Notes under the pieces: generated by a model | The model's input: the letters and a program-made list of their open reading frames with translations, nothing else | The model's database searches: none | What the model was told of the DNA's origin: nothing | Shown: positions 7,870 through 17,050 of the stretch, piece after piece | Position numbering within the stretch: position 1 is the stretch's first letter | Layout: every line of letters begins with the position of its first letter | Made by a program: the position numbers and the translations under genes | Origin: Helicobacter muridarum | Lineage (GTDB): Bacteria > Campylobacterota > Campylobacteria > Campylobacterales > Helicobacteraceae | NCBI RefSeq assembly: GCF_000765805.2 | Contig: NZ_JRPD02000002.1 | Coordinates: 1-64,000 of the forward strand | Direction of reading: 5' to 3' | DNA: 64,000 nt

Positions 7870-9159
7870 ATGGAATCAATTTGCTGTGTATTAAGAGTGC
7901 TTTTCCTTTATGGCTTATTGCAGCTTATTAGCTTTTCTTACGCAAATGATAAAACCATTACAATTACCGCTCAAATACAAAACACTCCGAATATACAAGT
8001 GGTAAGCAGCGATAATAATGAAAACACCATAAAAATATATAAAATGTTAATCCAAGACCTTAGGGTATTGGGGCATTTCAATACGTATTACGATGACACT
8101 GTAAAAACTAATGTTTTGAAATATGATATATCAATACAAGATTATAAGGCTAAAAACATACACTTTATAGCACAAGTATCTCATAAGAAAGATGGAAACA
8201 AATTTATTGGAATTTTAACTTTAAGAGATTTAGTTACAGATAGAGAAGAGACTACAGAATATATCCAAGAAGACAAAGAGGCTTATCCATTCATATCCCA
8301 TACTATGGCTGTATATCTAAGCAAATACATTAAAGCAGATAATGCAGATTGGATAAATAGATATGTAATATTTTCAAAGCAAATAGATTCTACAAAAACC
8401 GAAATTGCAATAGCCGATTATACATTTACTTACCAAAAGACATTAATCTCTAATGGAATAAATGTCTTTCCAAAATGGGCAAACAAAGAACAAAGTGAGT
8501 TTTATTACACGTCCATAAACAACGAAGCAACAATATACAGGTACAATCTAAGCAATAGCAAGAATCAAAGAGTCCTATCTTCTCAAGGCATGGCAATAGT
8601 GTCTGACGTATCAAGAGATGGCTCTAAGGTTCTTATGAGTCTTTCTCCCGTTGGGCTAAGTGATATATTTTTGTATGATGTGAAAGCTAGGAAAGTAGTC
8701 CAACTTACCACTTATTCTGGAATAGACGTAAATGCTGGTTTTATCAATAACGATAAATCATTTGCTTTTGTTTCAGATAGGCTTGGCTATCCAAATATAT
8801 TTGTGCAAGATCTATATGATAACGGATATTCTAGGGTATCTCAAGCCGTATTTAGAGGCAGAAATAATAGCATGTTAGCAACATTCCAAGATTATATAGT
8901 TTTCTCTAGCAGAGAAACCAACCCAGACACAGGATCAATAGGTTTCAACCTATACCTCATATCATCACAAAGCGATTATATGCGAAAGCTAAGTAAAACA
9001 GGAGTAAATCGAATGCCTAGATTCTCTTATGATGGAGATTCAATCATGTTTTTAAAGCAATCGGGCGGAGAAAGTGCAATAGGCATTATCAGACTATCTA
9101 TTAACAAAAGTTTCTTATTTCCACTAAAAAGCCTAAAAATTCAAGCATTTGATTGGTAA
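7870..9159 (+). CDS. tolB: Tol-Pal system protein TolB
   Basis: The 429-aa periplasmic protein has a signal peptide (about 1-25, ending FSYA). An N-terminal alpha/beta domain (about 30-165) is followed by a beta-propeller with TolB-type blades, e.g. SRDGSKVLMSLSPVGLSDIFLYD, FVSDRLGYPNIFVQDL and FSYDGDSIMF. TolB links the inner membrane Tol complex to Pal and helps outer membrane constriction at division. AAAGGA lies 6 bases before ATG. It begins the run tolB-pal-cpoB-slyD, the same order as in H. pylori. The TolQRA/ExbBD partners are not in the window, because the gene upstream is flaB on the other strand. Confidence 0.92.
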   Translation: MESICCVLRVLFLYGLLQLISFSYANDKTITITAQIQNTPNIQVVSSDNNENTIKIYKMLIQDLRVLGHFNTYYDDTVKTNVLKYDISIQDYKAKNIHFIAQVSHKKDGNKFIGILTLRDLVTDREETTEYIQEDKEAYPFISHTMAVYLSKYIKADNADWINRYVIFSKQIDSTKTEIAIADYTFTYQKTLISNGINVFPKWANKEQSEFYYTSINNEATIYRYNLSNSKNQRVLSSQGMAIVSDVSRDGSKVLMSLSPVGLSDIFLYDVKARKVVQLTTYSGIDVNAGFINNDKSFAFVSDRLGYPNIFVQDLYDNGYSRVSQAVFRGRNNSMLATFQDYIVFSSRETNPDTGSIGFNLYLISSQSDYMRKLSKTGVNRMPRFSYDGDSIMFLKQSGGESAIGIIRLSINKSFLFPLKSLKIQAFDW

Positions 9160-9208
9160 AACACATAATTTTTTGATAGAATCAATACATTAAAATAGAG
9201 GAGATTCT

Positions 9209-9871
9209 ATGAAATATCTAATGTTATCAGGTATTTTATTGTCGCTATTTCTTACTGTTGGTTGCGGGTCAAAAAGCGTTGATTCGTCTGGAGGCGGCGG
9301 TAGGCAAATAACACAACAAGATTCAGATGGAGAAGTTGCTGACGAATCTGAAAAAATGGCACAAAATGATGGCGGTTTTATGCCCGTTCCAGGTCCAGAT
9401 TCTCAAGGTTTATCTGGGGTAGAAGTTATAGATCCAAAAGATGTAACAAGAAATGTTGATAACGGAGAAAAAGATGCCTATACAGATAATAAAGAATCAA
9501 ATATTTATGGAGATGATGATTATGCACAAGTTGTGCCCGCTGATTCTCTATACACCATTTACTTTGACTTTGATAGATATAATATCAGAAACAATATGAA
9601 GCCATATATAAAAGCTGATGCTGAATATATAAGAGAAAAAAATATTAAATCTATAGTTTTGCAAGGAAACACGGATGAACTTGGCACAGATGAATATAAC
9701 TTTGCATTAGGACAAAAAAGGGCATTATCAGTAAGAGATGCTCTAGTGTTACAAGGGATTCCAAAGGATATATTTTCAACCGTCTCATTTGGCTCTAGCA
9801 AACCTGTATGTAGAGAAAAGACAGAGCAGTGTCATGCAAAGAATAGGCGCACAGAAGTTATTGAAAAATAA
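9209..9871 (+). CDS. pal: Peptidoglycan-associated lipoprotein Pal (Omp18)
   Basis: The 220-aa outer membrane lipoprotein has a lipobox LTVGC with Cys19. A long acidic, Gly- and Asp-rich linker spans about 20-110. The OmpA-like peptidoglycan-binding domain covers about 112-220. In it NTDELGTDEYN (154-164) and R171 supply the diaminopimelate-binding Asp and Arg. It anchors the outer membrane to the wall and docks with TolB encoded just upstream (49-base gap). A C-terminal pair of Cys (CREKTEQC) may form a disulfide. Confidence 0.93.
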   Translation: MKYLMLSGILLSLFLTVGCGSKSVDSSGGGGRQITQQDSDGEVADESEKMAQNDGGFMPVPGPDSQGLSGVEVIDPKDVTRNVDNGEKDAYTDNKESNIYGDDDYAQVVPADSLYTIYFDFDRYNIRNNMKPYIKADAEYIREKNIKSIVLQGNTDELGTDEYNFALGQKRALSVRDALVLQGIPKDIFSTVSFGSSKPVCREKTEQCHAKNRRTEVIEK

Positions 9872-10111
9872 GAAACAAAGCAAAACATAGATTAAATAAA
9901 TATTGTGCGTATAGGTTGTTGATATAGTTAGGATATCTTTCGGTATGTAAAATGGCTATAAAGTCGGCTATAGATTAATTATCAGCAAGATTAGATATTT
10001 ATATTAAATTTAAACATTAAAGCAGACTTGTATAAGCATAAATTTATGTTAAGTTATAAAAAGAACCAATCTAAAAACTAACATACTTGAATTGGGGGAT
10101 ATTAAGATTCC

Positions 10112-11077
10112 ATGAGGTTTATACTTATTAGTATTATTAGATTCTGGATTTTTCCTATATTCTCAATACTTGTTTTGCATAAGCTTTATGCAGAGCCATC
10201 TGCCTTTGAAATGCAAGGTAGTGCTACAAAAAAGGATATGAGAGACTTAAAAGAACTCGCAGATTTTACTCGCTCAATGATTTCTGATTTCCACTCTAAG
10301 ATAGCAGATCTTGAGCAAGCAGTAGAGGGGCTAAAGACTGTTTATGATGGGATTGGTCTTACTTCAAGACAAGACACATTACTAATCAAATCCCAAATGG
10401 ATAAGATATCTAATCTACAAGATGCTATAGAACATATACGCTCTTCCCAGAAATTCGATTTAGATGCTAAACAAAAACTAGAAGCACAAATAGAAGCAAA
10501 TGCTCAAAATATAGTTCAAATCAATCAAAAAATAGACAAATTGTCTGAAGCATTCTTACAAGCCAATTCAGAGATTTTAAAACAAATAGAAGTATTAAGC
10601 CAGCAAGCCATAGCTCTCCAAAGCAGCATTCAATCAATACAAATCCAACCACAAGAAGCTCCAGAGCAAGAAACTGTTATAGAAGATTCTAATGTAAACA
10701 AAAAATATAATTTCTCAGACGACAATGAAGAGAACCTTAAAACAGCAAAAAAACTACTTAGAGATAAAAACTATGACGATTCTAAAGCGTATTTTGAATA
10801 TCTGATTAGTAAAAAATATGCTGTAGCAGAATCAAACTACTATTTAGGTGAAATATATTACGCATATAAGCAATACAATGAAGCCCTACCATATTATAAA
10901 ATTAGTGTAGGATTAGACAGTAAAGCAAAATATATGTCAGTCTTATTATGGCATACAGCCTGGTCGTTTAAATATTTAGGCGATAATGAAAATTATAGGA
11001 AATTTTTACAAACTTTGGTTACCTTGTTCCCAAATAGTGAGCAAGGACGTAAAGCCAAAGATATACTTAGCAAATAG
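10112..11077 (+). CDS. cpoB: Cell division coordinator CpoB (YbgF-like)
   Basis: The 321-aa periplasmic protein has a signal peptide (ending LYAEP). A coiled coil spans about 40-200 with heptads such as LEQAVEGLKTVYDGIG and QIEANAQNIVQINQKIDKL. TPR repeats fill the last about 110 residues (YDDSKAYFEYLISKKYAVAESNYYLGEIYYAY). This order, longer coiled coil then TPRs, is typical of CpoB/YbgF beside pal. Its partner in other bacteria is TolA, coordinating wall synthesis with constriction. The upstream 240-base gap suggests its own promoter. GGGGGA lies 12 bases from the ATG, which is far, so the start is moderately certain. Confidence 0.82.
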   Translation: MRFILISIIRFWIFPIFSILVLHKLYAEPSAFEMQGSATKKDMRDLKELADFTRSMISDFHSKIADLEQAVEGLKTVYDGIGLTSRQDTLLIKSQMDKISNLQDAIEHIRSSQKFDLDAKQKLEAQIEANAQNIVQINQKIDKLSEAFLQANSEILKQIEVLSQQAIALQSSIQSIQIQPQEAPEQETVIEDSNVNKKYNFSDDNEENLKTAKKLLRDKNYDDSKAYFEYLISKKYAVAESNYYLGEIYYAYKQYNEALPYYKISVGLDSKAKYMSVLLWHTAWSFKYLGDNENYRKFLQTLVTLFPNSEQGRKAKDILSK

Positions 11078-11086
11078 GAGATAATT

Positions 11087-11638
11087 ATGATAGAACATAA
11101 TAAGGTAGTAGCAATTAACTATGAAGTAATTGACGCCCTAACAAATGAAACAGTAGATAGCAATAAAGATAGCAAGCCTTTAGAATTTATAGTCGGACAT
11201 TCACAAGTTATAGAGGGGCTAGAAAAACAAATTATAGGTGCTAATGTTGGAGATTCTCTAAATTTTGATGTAGACCCGGAACATGGCTATGGAATAAGAA
11301 ATCCAGAATTATTACAAGAAGTAGATAGAGAGCAATTTGGCAATATAGAGTTAGAAAGAGGCATGACATTGTTTGGGCAAGCTGAAAATGGTATGCCTGT
11401 GCAAGTAATCGTAGCTGACTTCAATGACAATACAGTTATAGTTGACTATAATCATCCACTAGCAGGAAAAACACTAAACTTTAAAGTAGATGTGCTAGAT
11501 ATAAGAGATGCTACACCTGATGAAATTATGGCTGGTATGGGAGGAGGTTGTGGCTGCTCTAGTGGTGGCGGACATAGGCACTCTCATGGAGGTGGGGGCT
11601 GCTGCGGTGGAGGTGGTGGAGGTTGTGGCTGTCATTAA
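11087..11638 (+). CDS. slyD: FKBP-type peptidyl-prolyl isomerase and metallochaperone SlyD
   Basis: The 183-aa protein has an FKBP fold with the inserted chaperone flap of SlyD (about 1-150; VVAINYEVIDALT, FIVGHSQVIEGLE). The last about 35 residues are extremely rich in Cys, His and Gly, with CGC, HRHSH, CC and a terminal CGCH. This is the nickel- and zinc-binding tail that in E. coli SlyD aids nickel delivery for NiFe hydrogenase with HypB. AGGAG lies 6 bases before ATG, 9 bases after cpoB. The hydABC operon at 60093-63973 is a plausible client. Cytosolic. Confidence 0.92.
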   Translation: MIEHNKVVAINYEVIDALTNETVDSNKDSKPLEFIVGHSQVIEGLEKQIIGANVGDSLNFDVDPEHGYGIRNPELLQEVDREQFGNIELERGMTLFGQAENGMPVQVIVADFNDNTVIVDYNHPLAGKTLNFKVDVLDIRDATPDEIMAGMGGGCGCSSGGGHRHSHGGGGCCGGGGGGCGCH

Positions 11639-12009
11639 CTAACATATACAACAGGCTGCCTAAACAAAATTAATGCCACTTTTTCACCTTTTAACTAATC
11701 TTTTTATAAAACACTCTTGTTAAATTATCATTCTTCATCTATAGATGAAGAATGTATATTGACACTTTTTCTGTTATATCAAGGGCATTATTGTAATTTC
11801 TAAGATAACTTACAAATGAAATGCTAATATTGCTTAAGAATCTTATCACCCTAGAAAAGTATATATGCACTTAAGGAATACTTAGTCTCATATTCGTCCA
11901 TACAAAAGAATTACAAAACATAACTTTTTAGTAAAATATAAAATTCTAAATAAAGTAAAAATCTAGAATATTTACCAAAGACCTTATTTTTACTTAAATA
12001 TGGCATAAA
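11639..12009. other. Convergent intergenic region between slyD and the outer membrane operon
   Basis: No gene is visible in these 371 bases. The only marked structure is the 26-bp palindrome at 11729-11754. The rest is AT-rich sequence without clear RNA or promoter signals. Confidence 0.6.
11729..11754. terminator. 26-bp perfect palindrome between convergent operons
   Basis: The left half is CATTCTTCATCTA and the right half is its exact reverse complement. It lies about 90 bases after slyD and 255 bases after the end of the minus-strand outer membrane operon. A T-rich run follows about 10 bases later on the plus strand. A two-way terminator is likely; a protein-binding site is the alternative. 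Confidence 0.5.
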
Positions 12010-13023
12010 CTAGAATTTAAACATAAAGTGATAGTTAAGGGACATAAGCGCACTACGCCATAATTCTGCTCGAACTATATTTTTATCCTCAACCGCAAAG
12101 CCTGGTAAATCAAGATAGGCAAACGGCACATTCAAGCCTATCTCAAATCTATGAATATTAGCAATTGTTAAGTTTACCCCTAGATTAAATGAGTAATCAA
12201 CCTTTAAAGCATAATCCCATATATATGGTGAAGCCATTAACTTATTATTAGACGAAAGATATGTGCGATAATACATCATGCCAACATTAATACCTGCAAA
12301 ACCACCTATGTAATTACGAAACTTACTATCAATAGGGACTTCAAAAAGCAAATCCACGCTTAGATGTCCTAGAGCATAAAAGGCTTTCAAATCACTTCTA
12401 GGGGTGCTTGCACCATCACGCAAATCAACATCACCAACAGGAGTAAAAAGCAACAATGGTATAAAGATTCCTCCATATATACGTGCACCTATATGGTGAT
12501 TAAAAAATCGCTGATACCCACCTCTAAAGGAATATACAAAAGGCGAAGAACGCGTAGCAATGGGGGTTTGAATAATGTCGTTGTTATTTGTTGCTGGATT
12601 TCTTATCGTTTGGGTTCTAGTTCCACTTGCGAAAACATCTAGAAATCCTATCCCAGCACCAGCAAAAAAACCCGTTTTTGCAAATCCATCAGCATAAGCT
12701 TGAGCAAGAGCATTAAATCTAATGGCACTATCATTGTCACTAATATATTCACCATATGGGAGATTAGTTTGTATATCAACATTCTTGTCTAAAATTTTAC
12801 TTCGTAAATTAAATACTTCATATCGTAAGTCTTCTAAATATTCTAGCTTTTGCTCATAGGTATTAAGATTGCTAGGAGCAACAAAATCATATAAATCATC
12901 AGTATCATCTTCTTGTTCTGCATTGTCTATTTGTTCTTTTTTTGACATACTATTCATCTCATGTATAGCATCCGATCTTGCTAATCCAACAAAAATAAAT
13001 AAAAATAAGATGACCTTCTTCAT
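12010..13023 (-). CDS. Outer membrane protein, fourth gene of barrel operon
   Basis: The 337-aa protein has a signal peptide (MKKVILFLFIFVGLARS). An acidic spacer (EQEDDTDDLYD, about 36-46) and a short predicted coiled coil (YEQKLEYLEDLRYEVFNLR) precede a C-terminal barrel of Helicobacter outer membrane type (GFFAGAGIGFLDVF, YSFRGGYQRFFNHHIGARIYG). The end is YHFMFKF. It shares the GFFxGxGxG and GYQxF signatures with the 274-aa protein upstream. TAGG lies 7 bases before the ATG and 9 bases separate it from the previous stop. It is the last gene of the operon. Function unknown. Confidence 0.75.
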   Translation of the reverse strand: MKKVILFLFIFVGLARSDAIHEMNSMSKKEQIDNAEQEDDTDDLYDFVAPSNLNTYEQKLEYLEDLRYEVFNLRSKILDKNVDIQTNLPYGEYISDNDSAIRFNALAQAYADGFAKTGFFAGAGIGFLDVFASGTRTQTIRNPATNNNDIIQTPIATRSSPFVYSFRGGYQRFFNHHIGARIYGGIFIPLLLFTPVGDVDLRDGASTPRSDLKAFYALGHLSVDLLFEVPIDSKFRNYIGGFAGINVGMMYYRTYLSSNNKLMASPYIWDYALKVDYSFNLGVNLTIANIHRFEIGLNVPFAYLDLPGFAVEDKNIVRAELWRSALMSLNYHFMFKF

Positions 13024-13031
13024 ATTCCTGC

Positions 13032-13736
13032 CTAAAATATAAAGGAATAACTTAGCATATAGGAGTTTTTATAATCAAGTTTATTATTGCTTAGCAAAAA
13101 TATACGTTCAATCTCTATTCTATGCTTATTGTGAATAGTATATGCTACCCCTATATGTGGCACTCCGCCGACTTTTATATCAGAATTAAAAACACTAAGT
13201 CCAAAACCAAACCCCAAGAATAAACCAAAGGAATCAGAGCCAAAAACTTCAATATCATGCATGAATGAAAAACGTGAACCAAAGAATATTTGGGTTTGCT
13301 TATCTAATATAGGTATAGGCTCTATACCAAATAGTTCAGCTCTAATTCCAAAATTGTTATTAAAATACTTAAGATAACCAAGTCTAAGAAAAAATGCCAT
13401 ATTTATATTATCTATTTTAACTTCACGTCCACTAGAACTATTGACAAAGTCGAGCATATATCCTAAGCCTAGGATTGCCCCACTTCGTTTAGGATTAATT
13501 AACCATGTGCTTTTGCGCTTTTGCGCTTCTCTTATCTGTCCTCTTAGAAAATATATTTCCTTAGATAATTCATGAATTCTAGAATCTATATCTTCATATT
13601 CTTCTTTATAGTCAAATTCTACACTACCATCTAATATATGTATTTCCTTTTTAAACTCATACTTCTGCTTTGATTTACTTGCACTATAAGCTATAGATAT
13701 TATAATAATAAATAATGCAAAGATTCTAAAAAACAT
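13032..13736 (-). CDS. Outer membrane protein, third gene of barrel operon
   Basis: The 234-aa protein has a signal peptide (MFFRIFALFIIIISIAYS) and a charged coiled-coil-like stretch (about 30-75, DSRIHELSKEIYFLRGQIREA). A barrel then starts at GAILGLGYMLDF and ends SYSFIF. Its ATG sits inside the last codons of the previous gene (TATGTTTTTTAG), so translation is coupled. It is the shortest of the four and keeps the shared pattern of signal, helix and barrel. Likely a paralogue of its neighbours; function unknown. Confidence 0.72.
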   Translation of the reverse strand: MFFRIFALFIIIISIAYSASKSKQKYEFKKEIHILDGSVEFDYKEEYEDIDSRIHELSKEIYFLRGQIREAQKRKSTWLINPKRSGAILGLGYMLDFVNSSSGREVKIDNINMAFFLRLGYLKYFNNNFGIRAELFGIEPIPILDKQTQIFFGSRFSFMHDIEVFGSDSFGLFLGFGFGLSVFNSDIKVGGVPHIGVAYTIHNKHRIEIERIFLLSNNKLDYKNSYMLSYSFIF

Positions 13737-14520
13737 AATGAAACCCCATTACAATGCTAACAGGTCTAGCAAAATTAGAAGATTCAATTAATGTAGTAAT
13801 ATTGCCTAGCTTGCGTTGCACATATATTCCATAGTGATAGAAGAATGTCTTAAATCCTAACTCTATTTTATATCTTTCTTTATATGAGAAATAATTAGTT
13901 AATGATATATTCGTGGAAAATCCATTTAGACTATCCCAAAATAAATCTTCATAAGTCATATAGCCAATGCCATATCCAGCTGAAATTCCATAATTCCACC
14001 TACCATTAATTGGCACTTCATACAATAGCGCAGTCCCCACTCCCACAAAGGAAAATGTTGTATCTACAAAATCATCAAAAGCACTTGTCTTTAATGATTT
14101 AAGCGCATTTGTTGCAATCAAAGAATCAACAAAGATTCTAAAACCTAATTGATGGGATAAAATTCCAAGAAAATTTTGATAACCAACATTAACGCTTAGG
14201 GTCGGAAGCGAATTAATATTGCTATCAACAGCACTAAATGTAACTCCTGCTTGGATTGCTAAGTATAGATGAGACTTATATGCTTTCCTAATCACGATAT
14301 TGTTAGAATTGTCTATTTCTTCTTGTGTCTTAGCATTATTAAAACCTCTTTGTAGCTCTTCTCTGCTTAGTTTTTGTGGTGCTTGAGTATTTTTCTGCTC
14401 CCTTTCATAAATATATTTCGCATGTGCCTTCATGCTGTTTTCTTCTTTGCTATCTATCTCCTCTGCAGGACAAAGATAAAAAGACAACATAGCAACAGAT
14501 ATTATTATCCTAAAAAACAT
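13726..14520 (-). CDS. Outer membrane protein, second gene of barrel operon
   Basis: The protein has 264 aa from the ATG at 14520, chosen because AGGA lies 7 bases before it; an ATG two codons earlier (14526) is also open. Signal peptide MFFRIIISVAMLSFYL. A charged helix (about 25-75, KAHAKYIYEREQKN, REELQRGFNNAKTQEE) precedes a barrel with AIQAGVTFSAVDS and VGYQNFLGI, ending MGFHYVF. Both ends overlap neighbouring genes. The pattern GYQNFLG with a downstream GF motif is shared with the gene upstream. Function unknown. Confidence 0.73.
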   Translation of the reverse strand: MFFRIIISVAMLSFYLCPAEEIDSKEENSMKAHAKYIYEREQKNTQAPQKLSREELQRGFNNAKTQEEIDNSNNIVIRKAYKSHLYLAIQAGVTFSAVDSNINSLPTLSVNVGYQNFLGILSHQLGFRIFVDSLIATNALKSLKTSAFDDFVDTTFSFVGVGTALLYEVPINGRWNYGISAGYGIGYMTYEDLFWDSLNGFSTNISLTNYFSYKERYKIELGFKTFFYHYGIYVQRKLGNITTLIESSNFARPVSIVMGFHYVF

Positions 14521-15334
14521 AGTCATATCCTAATATCCATGTAGCACCTATATATCCAGTCTCTAGACCCTGTATAATTTGCATTTTAAGGCTAAAGTTA
14601 TGATTTTTAGATATGAATAAGTGTAAAAACTCTATATTTAGTTTATATGCTAACTCAAATACGCTATCTTTATCCGATAAGCCTGTAATCCTAGAACTCC
14701 CAACCCCAATGCCAAAACCAAAACCAAGCCAAATATTAGGGTTGGTTAATGCAAAATCAAATAATAAATCTACATTTGCGCCTGTAAAAACAACGCCACT
14801 TTGCAAAAAACTGCTTAACAAGTCAGTATAAACAGAAAAACCCATAAAATTTACTGGCAACATTGTTGATAAATAGTTTTGATATCCTATGCGACCATAA
14901 ATTAACGAATAGTTGTAACTAGACATTATTAAAGAACTCTGAATACTAGATGAGCTAAAAAATGATAAGCCTATATTGACATTACCACCATAGCCAAGTC
15001 CTATAAAAAAACCCGTTTTATTTTCTGCATTATCTACTGATTTTATAACCTTTGCAATATCCAAGTCATAATACTTCTTGCTAGCTATTATATGAGGATA
15101 ATATTTTTTATCCAAGCTAAGATAATCTATCTTATCATCTATCAATACAGAATCTTTACTTACAGCCTCTTTAGATATATTGTTCGAATCTGATATGGAA
15201 TCTTTAGCGATACAAATAACAACAAACAACAAAAATATAATGCCGCAAGAAAGCTTTTTATATTCAATACTTACAATAAATATTCTATAAAAATTCCAGC
15301 AAGACAACAAAAAAAAATAATGAAATATCCCCAC
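14510..15334 (-). CDS. Outer membrane protein, first gene of barrel operon (start uncertain)
   Basis: The 274-aa frame opens with GTG 15334, which has GGGGA 6 bases upstream. No in-frame ATG exists near the 5' end. The better signal peptide (KKLSCGIIFLLFVVICIA) begins about 26 residues in, so the N-terminus is doubtful. A T9 run lies at codons 7-9 (A9 at 15309-15317 on the plus strand), where slippage would shift the frame. The barrel contains GFFIGLGYGGNVNIG and GRIGYQNYLS and ends GYDYVF. It leads the operon and its promoter must lie in the 121 bases upstream. Function unknown. Confidence 0.68.
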   Translation of the reverse strand: MGIFHYFFLLSCWNFYRIFIVSIEYKKLSCGIIFLLFVVICIAKDSISDSNNISKEAVSKDSVLIDDKIDYLSLDKKYYPHIIASKKYYDLDIAKVIKSVDNAENKTGFFIGLGYGGNVNIGLSFFSSSSIQSSLIMSSYNYSLIYGRIGYQNYLSTMLPVNFMGFSVYTDLLSSFLQSGVVFTGANVDLLFDFALTNPNIWLGFGFGIGVGSSRITGLSDKDSVFELAYKLNIEFLHLFISKNHNFSLKMQIIQGLETGYIGATWILGYDYVF

Positions 15335-15455
15335 TCTTTATCCCCACAAGCTAGATACTGCAAAAATGATTCTAACTGAAAAAAGTCTTAATTGTGATAT
15401 TATTTCAGACATTTATTATAATTTAATACAAACTAAATATAAATATCATCTTAAT

Positions 15456-16223
15456 CTAAGTAAAAAATAATAACTTAACGCACATAACTAAAGAAACAAT
15501 AACAACTAACGGCTTTATGATTTTAACCCCATAGCGAATAGCAAGTCTTGACCCAATATTTGCCCCTAAGAATTGTCCAACGCCCATAGTAATGCCTAAT
15601 ATCCATAATACTTGTCCACCTAAAGCAAATATTAGCAATGAAGCAAAATTGGATATGAAATTATATAGTTTGGCATGTGCTAGGGAGCTTGTAATATTAA
15701 AACCGCCTAGCAAGATTCCAGCTAACATAAAAAATGAACCAGTACCAGGACCAAAAAATCCATCATAAAAACCAATTATGCCAAATACGATTCCAAGCAA
15801 AAACCTATTCGACCTAGGCTTACTCTCTTGATTAGAAACTTTGGGAGAAAAAAGAAAGTAAAACGCAAATATAATTAGTAAAAAAGGAATGCACTTAGAT
15901 AAAAATTCTGCATCAAAGGCTCTAACCAACAATGCCCCAAGAGAAGCAAAAATAAATACAGATATAACGAATGCTAGATTATTCTTAAGATTTAAAAAGC
16001 CCTTCTTATAAAAATGCAATGCTGCGCTAAAGCTACCAAAACAGCTTTGTAATTTATTTGTGCCTAAAGCTATATGTGGTGGTATTCCAGCAAGCCATAA
16101 TGACGGAATAGTAATCATTCCGCCTCCCCCAGCAATAGAATCAATTAGCCCAGCAACAAATGCTACTAATACAAGTATGCCCAATGTATCTATGCTAATA
16201 TCGCCTATAACTACATCTATCAT
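15456..16223 (-). CDS. TSUP (TauE/SafE) family permease
   Basis: The 255-aa integral inner membrane protein has about eight hydrophobic segments. The first repeat motif GLIDSIAGGGGMITIPSLWLAG and the following HIALGTNKLQSCFGS are hallmarks of the TSUP family, whose known members export sulfite, sulfoacetate or related anions. The second repeat (GFYDGFFGPGTGSFF) is also intact. AAGGG lies 6 bases before ATG. It is monocistronic and divergent from the next gene. Substrate cannot be assigned from sequence. Confidence 0.88.
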   Translation of the reverse strand: MIDVVIGDISIDTLGILVLVAFVAGLIDSIAGGGGMITIPSLWLAGIPPHIALGTNKLQSCFGSFSAALHFYKKGFLNLKNNLAFVISVFIFASLGALLVRAFDAEFLSKCIPFLLIIFAFYFLFSPKVSNQESKPRSNRFLLGIVFGIIGFYDGFFGPGTGSFFMLAGILLGGFNITSSLAHAKLYNFISNFASLLIFALGGQVLWILGITMGVGQFLGANIGSRLAIRYGVKIIKPLVVIVSLVMCVKLLFFT

Positions 16224-16330
16224 TTTTTACCCTTATGTATTGGTAAAATAAATTATAAATAATTATTAATAGATAAGACATTAAATCTTATTTGACAAGG
16301 CAAAAATAATACTAAAGATAAGGATAAAAT

Positions 16331-16888
16331 ATGAAATATATTGTAATAATTGGGATTTGTGCCTTGCAATATATGTTTGCTATAAATGAGACAGATGATT
16401 TTATTGAGCTTAGAGAAAAGTTTTTTAAGGAATCTTTTGCTCAACAATATGATCTGGCAAAAATTCAGAAAGATTCTAAGACCAAACTAGAATTCATTGA
16501 TTTTTGTGCGTACCCACCTGATAGAAGTCTAGTATTTGGAGCATTAGATAATGGCAGATTCAAAGGAGAAAAAATTAAAGACTTACCTTTTGAGTGCAAT
16601 CAAAATAGTGGTGCAAAGAAATTCTTTATAAAAAATTCCGATATTCAATTAGCTTATAACATCTTCCGTTTAACTATACCGCTTGCTAGCTTTTTGCAAG
16701 AAAAAATGCCAACGGGAAATAAGAAAATTGCACTACAAAATGGTTCAATATCATACATTTGGCAGAAAAGTCACAAAGGCATCACAAGATTATGGGTAAT
16801 CTATGATAGCACTACAGAAATGCGCACCATTATATTTACCCAAAATGGGACAACTACAGAATCTATATTGCAATACTTGACTAGATAA
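16331..16888 (+). CDS. Hypothetical exported protein
   Basis: The 185-aa protein has a short N-terminal hydrophobic segment (MKYIVIIGICALQYMFA) fitting a signal peptide. The mature part contains two Cys (DFCAYPPD and LPFECNQ), likely a disulfide pair, and a C-terminal strand-rich region (GSISYIWQKSHKGITRLWVIYD). AAGGA lies 6 bases before the ATG. I recognise no family. It is divergent from the permease and convergent with the glycosyltransferase. Confidence 0.6.
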   Translation: MKYIVIIGICALQYMFAINETDDFIELREKFFKESFAQQYDLAKIQKDSKTKLEFIDFCAYPPDRSLVFGALDNGRFKGEKIKDLPFECNQNSGAKKFFIKNSDIQLAYNIFRLTIPLASFLQEKMPTGNKKIALQNGSISYIWQKSHKGITRLWVIYDSTTEMRTIIFTQNGTTTESILQYLTR

Positions 16889-16984
16889 TGAACATGTCAA
16901 TTTATTAAAATACTCAAATGATAAATATAGTTCCATACAAACAAAATAAAATCTTGCAAAGTAGAGCCTTAAGATACTTCTACA

Positions 16985-17028
16985 ATATCAAGTTTTACTC
17001 AATATAATTGAGTTAAAGTTATTGATAT
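16985..17028. terminator. Bidirectional terminator-like hairpin
   Basis: An inner stem ACTCAAT/ATTGAGT (16997-17003 and 17007-17013, 3-base loop) is nested in an outer stem ATATCAA/TTGATAT (16985-16991 and 17022-17028). T- and A-rich bases between them pair in part. It lies between convergent genes ending at 16888 and 17051, as expected for a shared terminator. Confidence 0.55.
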
Positions 17029-17050
17029 AACAAAACGAGGATTACATAAA

